From Candidatus Roizmanbacteria bacterium (lineage in GTDB: Bacteria; Patescibacteriota; Microgenomatia; UBA1406; GWC2-37-13), in the NCBI GenBank assembly GCA_026395455.1, contig JAPLYR010000117.1, positions 1 to 13,243 on the forward strand: 13,243 nt of DNA, given 5' to 3'. The position numbers and the translations under genes are program-made. Every line of letters begins with the position of its first letter. Positions within the stretch are counted from its first letter, which is position 1. The notes under the pieces were generated by a model. It saw only the letters and a list, made by a program, of their open reading frames with translations, did no database searches and was not told where the DNA came from. This document shows, piece after piece, positions 12,828 to 13,243 of the stretch.

Positions 12828-12828
12828 T
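12823..12828 (+). promoter_or_regulatory. -10 box (TATAAT) of the DUF2584-like gene, overlapping the MFS stop codon
   Basis: A perfect TATAAT, whose bases include the TAA stop codon of the MFS gene (12825-12827), is followed by exactly 6 bases and the ATG at 12835. No clear -35 box is seen. The downstream gene may thus be expressed separately from the MFS gene. Confidence 0.5.
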
Positions 12829-12834
12829 AAATAC

Positions 12835-13143
12835 ATGGGATATTATGTTGAGCTAAACACACTTCTTCGACCACCAGAACCTTTTAATTTCTCATCACTT
12901 GCGGTGGGAAATAAATATACTGTAACTCTTGAACGAGAACGAGCTTTTCCTCTTCATATTGCTATTCTACTTATTGATGCTAATTGGAATTTTTATGGAT
13001 ACGCTGTTGCGCATTCAGCTTTTCTTAAAGATAAAAAAACAACTATTGAGTTTGAAGTATTAACTCTATTTACAAAAGAGGAGCAAAGTATCTATCAAAG
13101 AAAATTTGTTGAAGCGGGCAAGCTGACTGGTGAAGTTAAATAA
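12835..13143 (+). CDS. Small conserved soluble protein, possibly DUF2584-like
   Basis: This 102-residue protein has no signal peptide or membrane segment. The start MGYYVELNTLLRP resembles the MGMPLELNTMI start of DUF2584 proteins known from Bacillus, and the pattern of short beta strands (FPLHIAILLIDANWNFYGYA, then TTIEFEVLTLF) fits a small beta-barrel of that size. The similarity is from memory and weak. The function of DUF2584 is not known to me. The reading frame is supported by its own -10 box, its full length to a TAA and a protein-like composition. It lies 7 bases after the MFS stop codon. Confidence 0.7.
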   Translation: MGYYVELNTLLRPPEPFNFSSLAVGNKYTVTLERERAFPLHIAILLIDANWNFYGYAVAHSAFLKDKKTTIEFEVLTLFTKEEQSIYQRKFVEAGKLTGEVK

Positions 13144-13152
13144 TTGAATTTC

Positions 13153-13243
13153 TCATTCTTCATTTTTTTTTGGTGAGGGTGTAATGCCAAAAAAAATCAT
13201 TCTTCCCATTCCGAAGATGTAAAGTAAGTAAACCCCAATTTGT
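13153..13243 (-). CDS. C-terminal end of a membrane protein entering from the right edge
   Basis: Read leftward from 13242, the frame gives 29 residues, QIGVYLLYIFGMGRMIFFGI followed by a TPSPKKNEE tail and a TGA stop at 13155-13153. A hydrophobic stretch ending in a short charged tail is typical of the C-terminus of an integral membrane protein. The family cannot be named from so little. The other two leftward frames meet stops sooner or read less plausibly. It converges on the DUF2584-like gene with a 9-base gap. Confidence 0.55.
   Translation of the reverse strand, partial: QIGVYLLYIFGMGRMIFFGITPSPKKNEE

Noticed and set aside
1..13243. CRISPR array, insertion sequence, prophage genes or toxin-antitoxin pair
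   Set aside because: No regular spaced repeats, transposase or integrase motifs, terminal inverted repeats or paired small toxin/antitoxin genes were seen.

Overview
The window is low-GC, gene-dense bacterial DNA with short intergenic gaps and small proteins. It is most likely from a member of the Candidate Phyla Radiation (Patescibacteria, perhaps a Microgenomates-type lineage). That placement is an inference from the compact layout, the near absence of Shine-Dalgarno sequences, the many small membrane-anchored proteins of unknown function and the general look of the proteins. No rRNA or marker gene is present to confirm it. TGA is read as stop and TGG as Trp, so the ordinary bacterial code applies.

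Left end (1-4107). A zinc-uptake locus runs leftward: a Fur-family regulator (probably Zur), a ZnuA-type metal-binding protein and a ZnuC-type ATPase cut by the window edge. A near-perfect 23-bp palindrome sits exactly between the -35 and -10 boxes of the regulator gene, a textbook autoregulatory operator. Upstream of it and also leftward are an S51 peptidase E and a DUF5680 protein. Divergent from them is a membrane-anchored protein with three His-x-His motifs, which may be a surface metal binder. It converges on an anchored protein with two Cys-containing segments.

Middle (4133-7898). A queuosine-precursor (YhhQ/VUT) transporter gene is broken by an internal deletion and frameshift. Next come an HD-domain protein coupled to a cupin that lacks the usual metal ligands, and an EamA-type transporter downstream of a DUF805 membrane protein, all leftward. 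A rightward hypoxanthine phosphoribosyltransferase gene (hpt) follows.

Right part (7956-13243). This holds a GNAT acetyltransferase and tRNA-Ser(CGA) on the minus strand, then rightward a protein made of two blocks of seven hexapeptide repeats and an ABC-F ATPase. A minus-strand zinc-ribbon protein follows, then a rightward MFS_3 exporter with a small conserved protein (DUF2584-like), and finally the C-terminus of a minus-strand membrane protein entering from the right edge.

The most consistent signal across the window is promoter placement. Most genes that begin a transcription unit carry a TATAAT-like hexamer 6 to 8 bases before the start codon, and in seven of them the gap is exactly 6. 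This predicts that their mRNAs begin at or next to the start codon (leaderless). Only the hexapeptide-repeat gene has a convincing Shine-Dalgarno sequence. No intergenic stretch exceeds 300 bases apart from the one that holds the tRNA gene.
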